Positions 38,290-46,966 of a stretch of 64,000 bases of DNA are shown one piece after another; position 1 is the first letter of the stretch, and the number at the start of each line of letters is the position of its first letter. The DNA lies in NCBI RefSeq assembly GCF_029590555.1, contig NZ_CP081002.1, forward strand, positions 614,501-678,500, read 5' to 3'. Both the position numbers and the translations under genes were made by a program. Under the pieces are notes generated by a model. It was not told where the DNA came from and made no database searches. It saw only the letters and a program-made list of their open reading frames with translations. Source of the DNA: Sphingobium sp. V4 (GTDB lineage Bacteria; Pseudomonadota; Alphaproteobacteria; Sphingomonadales; Sphingomonadaceae).

Positions 38290-38568
38290 ATGAATGACGA
38301 GAAGGACAATGTGCGGGCAGCGGCCGAGCGCGTGCTGCAACTGGAATCGGAACTGGAGGCGGAAGGGATCGCGACGACGGACAGCGATCCGATGATTGTC
38401 CTGCGCGCGTCACTCCATGACTGGGTCGAGACGGTGGTAGCGGTCGTCGCATCGCCGGGCGTCGGCCGGGTCACACTGATCCATGATGATGGCAGCGAAT
38501 CCCGGATCGCCTCGCCCGGCCTGCCATTCCGCCTGTCCCGCCCAGCCCGGTTCGACGATCAGGGCTGA
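38290..38568 (+). CDS. Small hypothetical protein
   Basis: Possible 92-aa acidic cytoplasmic protein starting MNDEKDNVRAAAERVL, with an amphipathic N-terminal helix and a beta-rich second half. I recognise no family. The 3' end overlaps the end of the convergent flavoprotein gene by 10 bp. Support is the fit into the gap and reasonable amino acid composition from the ATG at 38290; the opposite strand is also open here, so it may not be real. The 215 bp before it (38075-38289) hold the presumed promoter of the E1 genes and no other gene that I can see. Confidence 0.45.
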   Translation: MNDEKDNVRAAAERVLQLESELEAEGIATTDSDPMIVLRASLHDWVETVVAVVASPGVGRVTLIHDDGSESRIASPGLPFRLSRPARFDDQG

Positions 38569-40250
38569 TTGCCCAGGCCCGCCGCGTGGCGGGCGGCGAT
38601 ATAGCCGAAGGTCATGGAAGGACCGATGCTTGACCCCGCGCCGGGGTAGACATTGCCCATCACCGATGCGGTCGTGACGCCGGTGGCGTACAGCCGCTCG
38701 ATCGCCTGTCCTGCGGCATCGACAACGCGCGCCTGATCGTCCGTGATCACCCCGCCATAGGTGCTGACATCGCCCGGCACCACCGGAACCGCGTAGAAGG
38801 GGCCCTTCTCGATCGAACCGATAGCACTGCGCGCGGAAAAGGGATCGCCGACGAAGCCGCAATTGTCATAGGCGCGTTCGCCCCGGTGAAAATCCTGATC
38901 CACACCCGCAGCGACAAAGCCGTTCCAGCGCGCCACCGTCGCCGCCAGTATGGCCGGATCGACCTGAATCCGCCCGGCCAGTTCCGCGATCGTATCGGCC
39001 ATGTGCAGATAGCCGGTCTCGATCCAGCCGTCAGGAATCTTCCTGTCGATGAACCGGCCGGCGACTGCATATGATTCGACATATTGCCGGTCGAAAATGG
39101 CCCAGCTGGGAATGGCGGGCGCGACGGCATTCCGCCGAAGCATGGTTTCGCAATAGAGTTCGTAACTGCCGCCTTCGTTCATGTAGCGGAGCCCGGTCCG
39201 ATCCACGAGAATGGCATGGGGCTTGCCGGTCATCGACTGGGCGCCCGGAGCGACATAGCCCTTGTCCCAGCCGGGCATGGGGGTCATCTGATAGCCGACC
39301 ATCTGGTCCATCTGGGCGAGCTGACCACCGATCCGCTCCAGTTCCACCAGCATCTCGCCGGTGTCGCCCTCGGCCGTCTGCGACCATGCCGCGTTGGAAC
39401 CGGGAATATAGCGGTCGCGCATTTCCTGATTGCGAGCGAAGCCGCCCGCATTGACCAAGATGCCGAGCCGCGCGCCTATCCGCCAGGGATGGCCGTCCTT
39501 CATGGTGACGACGCCGGTCGCGGCGTCGCCTTCGATGATGAGTTCGCTGACCGGCGTTTCCAGTCGCAGGTCGATGCCGGCCGCGAGCACCGCCTTGAGC
39601 ATCCGCCCCTGCAAAGCGGCGCCCGCGGTCGTATATTTCCGGCCGAGCAGCCGATCGCGGATGGTACGCAGCACGATCCGCGCGAGCAACCTGCCCGACG
39701 CCTTGTTGGTTCGCCGATGGCCCTGCGCCTCCATGCCCTCGACCAGCGTCACATTGAACTCAGCGAAGCCCTGTCGCAGCTTGTCCTGCCATGGCCCCAG
39801 TTCCTTCCGGTCGAACGGCTTGGCCACGACCGTGCGGGATGTCTTGCAGCCGCCGGGCAGCTCATCATAATAATCCGGCCAGAAGGTCGCGCCGCGTTGC
39901 AGTTCCACGCCCTTGCCGACCAGAAAGTCGATCGCGCGCGGCGCCTGCGTGACATAGGCAAGCCGCTTTTCACGCGCGGCGCCTGGCGCGGGATTGCCGT
40001 CCAGTTCCTGCAATGCGTCGAGATAGGCCATCGCCGCATCCGCGTCATCCTGTTCGCCGTCCGCCAGCATGAACCGGTTGCCCGGTATCCACATGACGCC
40101 GCCGGACTTGGCGGTGGTTCCGCCCGCCCAAGGCGTCTTTTCGAGGATGACGACGGATTTGCCCGCATCGCGCATGACCAGTGCCGAACTCATCGCCCCG
40201 GCGCCGCTGCCCACGACCACCCAGTCGAACATCTCGTCAAAGCCGGCCAT
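38559..40250 (-). CDS. KstD-like FAD-dependent dehydrogenase
   Basis: 563-aa flavoprotein of the fumarate reductase/3-ketosteroid delta-1-dehydrogenase family. The FAD motif is VVVGSGAGAMSSALVMRDAG at residues about 11-30, followed by LEKTPWAGGTTAKSGGVMWIPG, and the C-terminal FAD contacts are in YATGVTTASVMGNVYPGAGSS. KstD relatives introduce a double bond next to a ring ketone in steroids or other cyclic ketones. The substrate here is not known. It is divergent from a crotonase gene. Confidence 0.82.
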   Translation of the reverse strand: MAGFDEMFDWVVVGSGAGAMSSALVMRDAGKSVVILEKTPWAGGTTAKSGGVMWIPGNRFMLADGEQDDADAAMAYLDALQELDGNPAPGAAREKRLAYVTQAPRAIDFLVGKGVELQRGATFWPDYYDELPGGCKTSRTVVAKPFDRKELGPWQDKLRQGFAEFNVTLVEGMEAQGHRRTNKASGRLLARIVLRTIRDRLLGRKYTTAGAALQGRMLKAVLAAGIDLRLETPVSELIIEGDAATGVVTMKDGHPWRIGARLGILVNAGGFARNQEMRDRYIPGSNAAWSQTAEGDTGEMLVELERIGGQLAQMDQMVGYQMTPMPGWDKGYVAPGAQSMTGKPHAILVDRTGLRYMNEGGSYELYCETMLRRNAVAPAIPSWAIFDRQYVESYAVAGRFIDRKIPDGWIETGYLHMADTIAELAGRIQVDPAILAATVARWNGFVAAGVDQDFHRGERAYDNCGFVGDPFSARSAIGSIEKGPFYAVPVVPGDVSTYGGVITDDQARVVDAAGQAIERLYATGVTTASVMGNVYPGAGSSIGPSMTFGYIAARHAAGLGNQP

Positions 40251-40284
40251 GCTGCGCTCTCCATCCTTTGTTGCCCGAGCTATA

Positions 40285-40304
40285 GCGCGATGGCGCGCGA
40301 TGGC
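40285..40304. repeat. Perfect 10-bp tandem repeat in divergent promoter
   Basis: GCGCGATGGC occurs twice head to tail (40285-40294 and 40295-40304) in the 149-bp gap between the KstD-like gene and the crotonase gene. It could be a direct-repeat protein site or a chance duplication in GC-rich DNA. GAGGAGAG at 40384-40391 is the ribosome-binding site of the crotonase gene. Confidence 0.4.
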
Positions 40305-40399
40305 ATCCCGCGCGACGGGAAGGGGCCGCGCTTATCGCCCCGGCGACGTTGGCGGAACGGCGCGACATGATAAGGGAAGCGCCGAGGAGAGAAGCCGTC

Positions 40400-41200
40400 A
40401 TGACCACGACATTGCCCCATTTCCAGACCATCCTGCTCGAACGGCGTGAGCGGCTGCTGGTGGTGACGCTCAATCGGCCGGATGCGCTCAATGCCGTGGA
40501 CCGCGTGCTGCACGACGAACTGCCCGAAGCCCTGGGGTTTGCGGGGACCGACCCCGCTTCCGACGTGATCCTGCTGACCGGCGCCGGGCGCGCCTTCTCC
40601 GCCGGGGGCGACATTGCCCATATGGAGCATAATGCGGCCCATCCCCACCTGTTCGATCATGAAGCGCGGCAGGCCAAGCGGATCATTGCCGCGCTGCTCG
40701 ACATCGAAAAGCCCGTGGTGTGCCGGATGAACGGCCATGCGGTCGGCCTTGGCGCCTCGATCGCGCTGCTGTGCGATGTCATCTTCGCCGCTGACGGCGC
40801 CCGGATCGGCGACCCCCATGTCGGCATAGGGCTGGTCGCGGGTGATGGCGGCGCCATTATCTGGGCGCAGCGCGTCGGCCTGGCCCGCGCGAAGGAATAT
40901 CTGCTGACGGGCGAGTTGCTGGATGCGCGCCGGGCGGCGGAGATCGGCCTCATCAACCATTGCGTCGCACCGGCCGACCTGGACAGCGAAGTGGACAGCT
41001 TTTGCGCAAAGTTGCTGGCGGGCGCGCCGCAGGCGATCCGCTGGACCAAGATATTGACCAACATGGAACTGAAGCGGATCGCCTGCGCGGTGATGGAGGC
41101 CGGGATCGCCTATGAATCGCTGAGCGTGCGCAGTGCCGACCATCGCGAGGGGATAACAGCGCTGAAGGAGAAGAGGCGGCCGCGCTTTACCGGGCGCTAG
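40400..41200 (+). CDS. Enoyl-CoA hydratase/isomerase (crotonase family)
   Basis: 266-aa crotonase-fold enzyme. LVVTLNRPDALNAVD opens the fold, oxyanion-hole residues lie in GAGRAFSAGGDIAHM and GHAVGLGASIALLCD, and the Asp-containing ADGARIGDPHVGIGLVAGDGG follows. Such enzymes hydrate, isomerise or cleave acyl-CoA thioesters. The start at 40400 is backed by GAGGAGAG 9-16 bases upstream. It lies next to genes of an acyl-CoA pathway; the specific reaction is unknown. Confidence 0.86.
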   Translation: MTTTLPHFQTILLERRERLLVVTLNRPDALNAVDRVLHDELPEALGFAGTDPASDVILLTGAGRAFSAGGDIAHMEHNAAHPHLFDHEARQAKRIIAALLDIEKPVVCRMNGHAVGLGASIALLCDVIFAADGARIGDPHVGIGLVAGDGGAIIWAQRVGLARAKEYLLTGELLDARRAAEIGLINHCVAPADLDSEVDSFCAKLLAGAPQAIRWTKILTNMELKRIACAVMEAGIAYESLSVRSADHREGITALKEKRRPRFTGR

Positions 41201-41206
41201 GCCGCC

Positions 41207-42310
41207 TCATAAGACATCAGCGAGTTTTACCCAGCGGCGCTCGCCGCTCGACAGCCGGATCGCTTCCTGGAGCCGTTCTATTTCCAGCGCCTCCGCGAAG
41301 TCGGGCGCGCCCTGGCCGCGGCTACGAATAGCCTCGACCATGGCGCGCATCGACAGCGCCATCGGGAAGCTGGGCTGGGGTTCGCTCTGCCAGTCGAGCA
41401 TGATGTCCGGCGCCGTCCGGAAAGAGTCGGGAATGGCCACATCTTCCAGCGCGCCGCCAATCTGCCCCACGCGCAACAGGCAGTCGCGTGCGGTCGGGAA
41501 GGTCGGGGAGGAGGCGATCAACCGCCCCTTCTCCCCGAAGACGTCGATCACCCAGCCATCGTGCAGCGCCATGCTCCAGCTGATCTGCATCTGGAGCACC
41601 AGCCCGCTTTCGAACCGCAGGATGACGTTGGCGAGATCATTGGTTTGCGGCGTGATGCTGTCCCCGTCGGGGAAGCGCCATTGTTCCAGGATGCGGCGAT
41701 CGTCTGCTACCAGTTCGGCGATCGGGCCGAACAGGTGCCGCAGCATGTAGAGCGCGTGGCTGCCATTGTTGCGCACCGCCGACACGCCCTGACCCGCCTG
41801 CGCGAACCAGTTATAGGGAAACTGGCGGTTCGGCGCATTGAACAGCGACAGGTTGAAATGGCAGGTACCGCCAAGCGGGGTACCGACATGGCCCGCGTCC
41901 AGCATCGCCTTCATCTGTCGGTGGGCGGGCAGCCATTGGGCGAAGGCGTCGACGACTCCCACCGCGCCGCTGCCGCGCCAGGCCGCGTCGATTGCCTTCG
42001 CCCCAGTCCAGTCGGGCGCATGGGGACTGGCGTTGTAGACATGCTTGCCATGGGCGAGCGCGGCCAGCACCATCGGCAGGCGGACGCTGGGCCGCGTGCC
42101 CAGATCGACGATGTCGATGTCCGGATCCGCGCACATCTGCTCGGCATTCCAGAAGGCGCGAGGCAGGCCCAGACGGTCGGCAGCGGCGCGCGCCGTTTCC
42201 TCCCGCGAAGTGCAGATGGCCGTCACCTCGACCCCGGCTATGGCGCGCCAGGCCGGCAGATGGGCAAAGGCGCCCCAAGCGGCGCTGACGATGCCGACGC
42301 GCAGCGGCAT
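41207..42310 (-). CDS. Gfo/Idh/MocA-family oxidoreductase
   Basis: 367-aa NAD(P)-dependent oxidoreductase. The N-terminal Rossmann fold begins LRVGIVSAAWGAFAHLPAWRA. This is a departure from the usual GxGxxG, having S-A-A-W-G-A. The family's second domain carries the substrate site. The EKP motif is replaced by a NASPHAPDW segment, so the catalytic Lys of classical members is not evident. Relatives act on sugars, inositols or cyclic alcohols. Start lies two bases after the stop of the lipoyl-domain gene, so both are co-transcribed. Confidence 0.8.
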   Translation of the reverse strand: MPLRVGIVSAAWGAFAHLPAWRAIAGVEVTAICTSREETARAAADRLGLPRAFWNAEQMCADPDIDIVDLGTRPSVRLPMVLAALAHGKHVYNASPHAPDWTGAKAIDAAWRGSGAVGVVDAFAQWLPAHRQMKAMLDAGHVGTPLGGTCHFNLSLFNAPNRQFPYNWFAQAGQGVSAVRNNGSHALYMLRHLFGPIAELVADDRRILEQWRFPDGDSITPQTNDLANVILRFESGLVLQMQISWSMALHDGWVIDVFGEKGRLIASSPTFPTARDCLLRVGQIGGALEDVAIPDSFRTAPDIMLDWQSEPQPSFPMALSMRAMVEAIRSRGQGAPDFAEALEIERLQEAIRLSSGERRWVKLADVL

Positions 42311-42312
42311 CG

Positions 42313-42543
42313 CTATTCGATGGTGCCCAGGACGGTTCCGACTTCGTAGGTCTCGCCCGGCGCGGCGATGATGCGCAGCGTGCCACTGGCGGGCGCCTCC
42401 ACCTCATTGGCGGACTTGTCGGCTTCCAGCAGGAAGAGCGGCTGGCCCTCGGCCACCTGCGCACCGTCCTCCACCAGCCATTCGGCAATCTGGGCCTCGG
42501 TCATCGAAAAGCCGATCTTGGGCAGCAATATCTCGGTCGCCAC
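42313..42543 (-). CDS. Free-standing lipoyl-domain protein
   Basis: 76-aa protein that is nothing but a lipoyl/biotinyl domain: LLPKIGFSMTEAQIAEWLV, then the modified Lys43 in LEADKSANEV, and SGTLRIIAAPGETYEVG. The DKS context, rather than MKM, favours lipoylation over biotinylation. Normal E2 proteins carry this domain fused to a peripheral subunit-binding domain and an acyltransferase core; both are missing here. It probably serves the E1 alpha/beta pair encoded at 36.1-38.1 kb as a mobile acyl carrier, with the partner E2 or acceptor unknown. Confidence 0.88.
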   Translation of the reverse strand: MATEILLPKIGFSMTEAQIAEWLVEDGAQVAEGQPLFLLEADKSANEVEAPASGTLRIIAAPGETYEVGTVLGTIE

Positions 42544-42658
42544 GGTTGGTCCCTCTCAGAAATGAATGTCGTCGGCCTTCTTCATGCCCGTGGCGAGGGC
42601 CGCCGGGCAATGCGCGGCGGCGGCCGCGAACCCGATATCGTCGCCACGATTGTCCGCT

Positions 42659-43315
42659 TCAGTAGCCGCGGCTGTCAGTCCAATCCTCGGTTTCGCCCGG
42701 CTTGTAGGTCTTGCCCGGCAGCTTGCCCGACGCGGTGCGCAGATCGAAGCCGATCGGGTCCGCGCCACCCTCTATGCCGACGCCAAAGGCGGACAGCGCC
42801 CAGCTGGTCATGACATAATGGCCGATGGAAAAGACCAGATCCATTTTCTGCCGCGTGTCGAAATGGCGATCCAGCACCGCCCAGGTCGGATCGGAAACGG
42901 TGCCATCGCGCATCAGTTCGTCCACCGACCGCAGGATGGCATCATCCGCCTCGTCCCAGTTGCCGCCCTCGGGATAGTCGCGGATCGCGGCGATGTCCTC
43001 CAGCGTCAGACCGGCGTTGAGCGCATAGCCGACATGGTTGTGCCATTCATAGGCGGACTTCACACGCCAGGCGACACGCAGGATCAGCAGTTCCAGATGG
43101 CGCGTGGACAGCGTATTGGACATCAGCAGATGCCGGCCCCAGATATTATAGACCTTCCCCAGATCGGGATGGTTGGCCATGACCATCAGGACGTTGGTCT
43201 TGGACCCTTCTTCCCAGGCATTGGGCTCGCCCCAATAGGCGAAGACCTCGCGTGCATCATCGGTCCATTCCGGGCGCGGCAAGGGAAGGATGCGGGGGGT
43301 GATCTGCGTCATCAT
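42659..43315 (-). CDS. Carboxymuconolactone decarboxylase-family protein
   Basis: 218-aa AhpD/CMD-like all-helical protein. The core is HLELLILRVAWRVKSAYEWHNHVGYALNAG, with His residues but without the CxxC of AhpD peroxidase, so an active-site role by acid-base chemistry or a structural role is possible. Such proteins are common in sphingomonad aromatic and terpenoid clusters without an assigned reaction. Start ATG 43315 (or ATG 43312) follows a GGAG. In the 115 bp downstream (42544-42658) I see no full gene. Confidence 0.82.
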   Translation of the reverse strand: MMTQITPRILPLPRPEWTDDAREVFAYWGEPNAWEEGSKTNVLMVMANHPDLGKVYNIWGRHLLMSNTLSTRHLELLILRVAWRVKSAYEWHNHVGYALNAGLTLEDIAAIRDYPEGGNWDEADDAILRSVDELMRDGTVSDPTWAVLDRHFDTRQKMDLVFSIGHYVMTSWALSAFGVGIEGGADPIGFDLRTASGKLPGKTYKPGETEDWTDSRGY

Positions 43316-43345
43316 GAAATCTCCTTGGGCATTCCGCTCGCGGTA

Positions 43346-44680
43346 TCAGTGCATCGCCAATTTGGGCGCGGGACCGTCCCAGCCGCCCGCCACCTTGAAG
43401 TCTTCGCGGCAGTGGCGGCTGGCGATCCAGGCCAGAAACGTGCTGGGAACGCCGACGAGCAGCGCCCAGCGCATCGCCATGCCCAGCGACTCTTCGCCAT
43501 AGGAGGGGCGCAGCAGGTCGCTGAGCCAGCCGACCAGCACAGGCCCGCCCCCCAGACCCAGAACCTGGATCGACACCATCAACAGCGCGATGGCCGTCGC
43601 GCGTGAACGTGACGGGACCAGACCCGCCACCACTGCCATCAGGGGCGCCGCCGACAGGCCGCCGATCAGCATGTTGAGACCGTATAGCGGGAATACCACT
43701 TCGCTGGGGCCGGTAAGGATCATCCAGCCGATGCCGGTGGCCAGCGCGCCGCTGATCATCAGCATCCAGACATACCAGCGCAGGTCGCGACGGCCGAGAA
43801 AATCGGCCAGCGGACCGCCGATGCTGTGACCGATGGCCGATCCGAAGAAGAGCGCGCCGCCCATCTGCAAACCCGCCTGGCTGGCCGGCATCCCGTGTGT
43901 GCGTTCGACAAAGGCGGGCGCCCAGCTGATGAAGCCCATGGTCAGCAGGGCGTTGAGCGAGGCAGCGAGGATCAGCGGCGGCAGGGTTCGGATCGCCATG
44001 AGTTCGCGCGCGGTCTGGAGGAAGGAGGCGGGCGGCTCCATTCGGGCCGGCGCGCCGTCGGCCAGGCCTGGCCGGGTGTCGCGCAGCGTGAACCAGACGA
44101 TCGGCGCGAGGAGGAACCCCGGAATGCTGGCGAAGATCAGCGTATTGCGCCAGCCATATTCCTGCACCGCCCAGCCGCCCACGGCAGGGCCGATGAACGT
44201 GCCGAGCGAGGCGCCCAGCAGGAAGACGGAAAGCGCGGTGGCGCGCTGTCGGATCGGGAACAGATCGGCGACCCAGGCCTGGGACGGCGGCGTGAAGCCG
44301 CCTTCACCAAGGCCGATTCCGGCGCGTCCGATCAGCAAAATCCAGAAACTTTTGGCTGCCCCACAAACGATCACGGCCGCGCTCCAGACGGTGGCGGCGA
44401 TGGCCACGATCTTGCGCTTCGACCATCGGTCTGCCAGGCGCGCCAGCGGAATGATCGCCAGGATGTAGACGATGGCGATGATCATGTCCTTGGCCATGCC
44501 GATCGCCGCGTCGGAGAGACCCAGTTCGCGGCGGATCGGTTCGACCATCACCACCATCAGATAGCGTTCGCCCTGCACCGATGCCGACACCAGCACCATC
44601 ACGAACAGGAACCAGGAGCGATAGGCCATTCCCGGCAACTGGTCGGCGCTGGCAGGCGCGCGCGGGTCACAATCGGCCAT
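43346..44680 (-). CDS. MFS transporter (spinster-like/ACS type)
   Basis: 444-aa major facilitator with 12 predicted membrane segments. The loop motif between TM2 and TM3 is PLARLADRWSKRKIVAIA, and GLGEGGFTPPSQAWVADLFPIRQR is the TM4-5 motif common in the spinster/ACS-type families that carry carboxylates, lipids and aromatic acids. It probably brings the substrate of this region into the cell. It is on the same strand as CMD, SDR and LuxC/E genes. Confidence 0.88.
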   Translation of the reverse strand: MADCDPRAPASADQLPGMAYRSWFLFVMVLVSASVQGERYLMVVMVEPIRRELGLSDAAIGMAKDMIIAIVYILAIIPLARLADRWSKRKIVAIAATVWSAAVIVCGAAKSFWILLIGRAGIGLGEGGFTPPSQAWVADLFPIRQRATALSVFLLGASLGTFIGPAVGGWAVQEYGWRNTLIFASIPGFLLAPIVWFTLRDTRPGLADGAPARMEPPASFLQTARELMAIRTLPPLILAASLNALLTMGFISWAPAFVERTHGMPASQAGLQMGGALFFGSAIGHSIGGPLADFLGRRDLRWYVWMLMISGALATGIGWMILTGPSEVVFPLYGLNMLIGGLSAAPLMAVVAGLVPSRSRATAIALLMVSIQVLGLGGGPVLVGWLSDLLRPSYGEESLGMAMRWALLVGVPSTFLAWIASRHCREDFKVAGGWDGPAPKLAMH

Positions 44681-44706
44681 GGATGATCCTCACCTGGGGG
44701 GCTCGC

Positions 44707-45468
44707 CTACATCGCCGCCGTGTCGGCGGTCGGGCGTATGAGGATTTGCGACACGTTCGCGCGCGCAGGCAATGCGGTGATGAAAAGGATCGCTTGCGCG
44801 ATGTCCTCCGGCTGCATCGCGCTGTCCTTGCCGACATGATCGGTCATCGCCGCACGCATGGCGGGATCGCTGATTCCGCCGGCGACCTCCGTGGCCGTCG
44901 CGCCCGGTTCGACGATGGCGACGCGGATGCCCGCCCCGCCGACTTCCTGCCGCAGGCTTTCGGTAAGACCGGTCAGCCCGAACTTGCTGGTGGAATAGGG
45001 CCCGAACAGTCCAGCCGCGCGCCGCCCCGCAGTCGACGAGATGTTGATGATGTCGCCACCCCCCTGCGCCTTCATCGACCCGATCGCGGCCTTGCAGGTG
45101 TAGAGCGTGCCGAGCAGGTTGATGTCGATGACCCGGCGCCATTCGTCGAGCGACAGGCTTTCGACCCCGCCCGACTGGATGACGCCGGCGGAATTGACGA
45201 GGATGTCGATGCGACCGAAGCGATCGACCGTGTCGGTGACGGCGCGCATCGCCTCCACCTCGACCGCGACATTGCCGGGCAGGGCGATCGCCTCCCCGCC
45301 GGCCGCACGGATGCGGTCGACCAGCCGGCCAAGGCGATCGACGCGTCGCGCGGACAGGGCGACGGCAGCGCCGGCCCCCGCAAGGGCGATCGCCGCCGCC
45401 TCACCGATGCCCGATGATGCGCCTGTCACGAGCGCTACCTTGCCTGCAAGACTGCCCATCCTGTCCAC
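44707..45468 (-). CDS. Short-chain dehydrogenase/reductase
   Basis: 253-aa classical SDR. The cofactor motif is TGASSGIGEAAAIALAGAG, NSAG follows beta4, the catalytic Ser is in INISSTAGRR, and YSTSKFGLTG contains Tyr-x-x-x-Lys. The SARR after beta2 suggests NADP. The first codon of the longest form is GTG 45468; ATG 45459 nine bases later, preceded by GGAG, is equally possible. Acts on an alcohol or ketone; the substrate is unknown. Confidence 0.87.
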   Translation of the reverse strand: MDRMGSLAGKVALVTGASSGIGEAAAIALAGAGAAVALSARRVDRLGRLVDRIRAAGGEAIALPGNVAVEVEAMRAVTDTVDRFGRIDILVNSAGVIQSGGVESLSLDEWRRVIDINLLGTLYTCKAAIGSMKAQGGGDIINISSTAGRRAAGLFGPYSTSKFGLTGLTESLRQEVGGAGIRVAIVEPGATATEVAGGISDPAMRAAMTDHVGKDSAMQPEDIAQAILFITALPARANVSQILIRPTADTAAM

Positions 45469-45541
45469 TCCATCACCCTTCTTGTGGAGCGATGATCGCC
45501 CGGAGGCGGGACGTCGCGCAAGGATGACGGGCAGATATCGC

Positions 45542-46966
45542 TCAGGCGTCCTCCTCGCTCATCCAGCGTACCAGATGCTGCATCGGGAACATGCCGTCAT
45601 GGGTCCCGCCCGCGACATGCTTGGCCGCGCCGCCGAGCCGCACCACCCGCTGTGCGCCCGCGCTGGCGAGGCGGTCGCGCAGCGCCGCCTTGCGTTCGGG
45701 CGGGTAGACGCCGATCGTCTGGGTCGCGACATTCACATGAGCGATGGCATCGTCGAGCGAAGCGATGTGGACCACGTTGGCGGTCTTGTTGCTGGGATGG
45801 AAATCGACCGGTTCGTCGGTCAGGATGACCAGGCCGCGCCCGTCCGGCTTGCCCCAGACCTTGCAGTCGTCGCCCATCATCTGACGCATCTCGATCTCGT
45901 CGCGCACCTCGCGCGGGGGCGGCTGCCCGATCGCCGAGGCTGTCTCCCGATCGATGCCGAGCTGTTCCTGCAGGCGTGCGCAAAAGGTTTCGATCCCAGC
46001 GCGTTCGCCCTCGACGAAGAGGAAGCGGCTGGCAAGGCAGGCTTCCTGATTCATCGTCGCGACGTCGATCGCGGCCGCCTGCGCCACCTGTTCGATGACG
46101 TCGGGCGAGACAAAGGCTTCGGCGCCGATCATCGAGATCGACGTCTTGGGATCGAAGGATACCATCTGCAGGCCAGGGCCGATATACTGGATGACATTGC
46201 GGATCGCGTCACCCCCGCCCCAGGCGACGATCTTGTCGAAATATTGCGGGCGATAGAGCGCGCCTTCGATCCGCGTATCGCCACCGCGCCAATAGACCGC
46301 CGACATGGATTTGACCACCGGATGGTTCGGGTCGACATCGGCCATGGTGCGCAGCATCGCGACGCAGGTAAAGGGATCGCTCGACGGCATCTTGAAGAGA
46401 TTGACCGCCTTCACCAGCGCACCCTGCGCGATCGAGGAAATGCATCCCGTCGGCGAATTGCCCGCCAGCATATGCACCATCCGGGTCGGGAATGCCCGCA
46501 GCGCGCCGCGATTGCCATGGGCGTCGATGCGCGCCACCCAGCCGTCGAGCGCGGCCGGGTTGAGGAAGCTCGTCTCGATGCTGCTCATCAGCCCGTCACG
46601 GGTCAGGAAATGCCTGGCGCGGCGGAAGAGATTTTCCACCACCCGGCGCGGCAAAGGATTCACCTTGACCGTATGTTCGAGCGCCTCGCGCAGATAGGGA
46701 TTGGTCTCGAAATCCATCCGCCGTCCCGCCTCGACCAGGAAGTCGACGATCTCTGTCGTCGGCACATCATAGAGCGGTGGCAGTTCGGAGCGCGGCGCTA
46801 CCAGCGCATTGAGGTCGATTTCCGGGGTCACGAAATCGACGCCCAGATCGCGCGAGCGGTGGCGAACCGCGTCGCCCTCCACCAGCCTGCCCCGCACGAA
46901 ATGCCGGACCTGGATGGGTTCGACCGGCGCTTGCGCGATGGCCGCATTTTTTTCGACTACAGTCAT
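45542..46966 (-). CDS. LuxC-like acyl-CoA/acyl-protein reductase
   Basis: 474-aa aldehyde dehydrogenase-superfamily protein of the LuxC acyl reductase family. The likely catalytic Cys310 is in NQEACLASRF, and the nucleotide-binding region contains MLAGNSPTGCISSIAQGALV. LuxC enzymes accept an acyl group from LuxE and reduce it with NADPH to the aldehyde. It is ATGA-coupled to the LuxE-like gene, forming a two-gene acid reductase. There are no luciferase genes, so bioluminescence is not implied; the natural acid is unknown. The reverse direction (aldehyde to acyl) is also possible. Confidence 0.82.
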   Translation of the reverse strand: MTVVEKNAAIAQAPVEPIQVRHFVRGRLVEGDAVRHRSRDLGVDFVTPEIDLNALVAPRSELPPLYDVPTTEIVDFLVEAGRRMDFETNPYLREALEHTVKVNPLPRRVVENLFRRARHFLTRDGLMSSIETSFLNPAALDGWVARIDAHGNRGALRAFPTRMVHMLAGNSPTGCISSIAQGALVKAVNLFKMPSSDPFTCVAMLRTMADVDPNHPVVKSMSAVYWRGGDTRIEGALYRPQYFDKIVAWGGGDAIRNVIQYIGPGLQMVSFDPKTSISMIGAEAFVSPDVIEQVAQAAAIDVATMNQEACLASRFLFVEGERAGIETFCARLQEQLGIDRETASAIGQPPPREVRDEIEMRQMMGDDCKVWGKPDGRGLVILTDEPVDFHPSNKTANVVHIASLDDAIAHVNVATQTIGVYPPERKAALRDRLASAGAQRVVRLGGAAKHVAGGTHDGMFPMQHLVRWMSEEDA

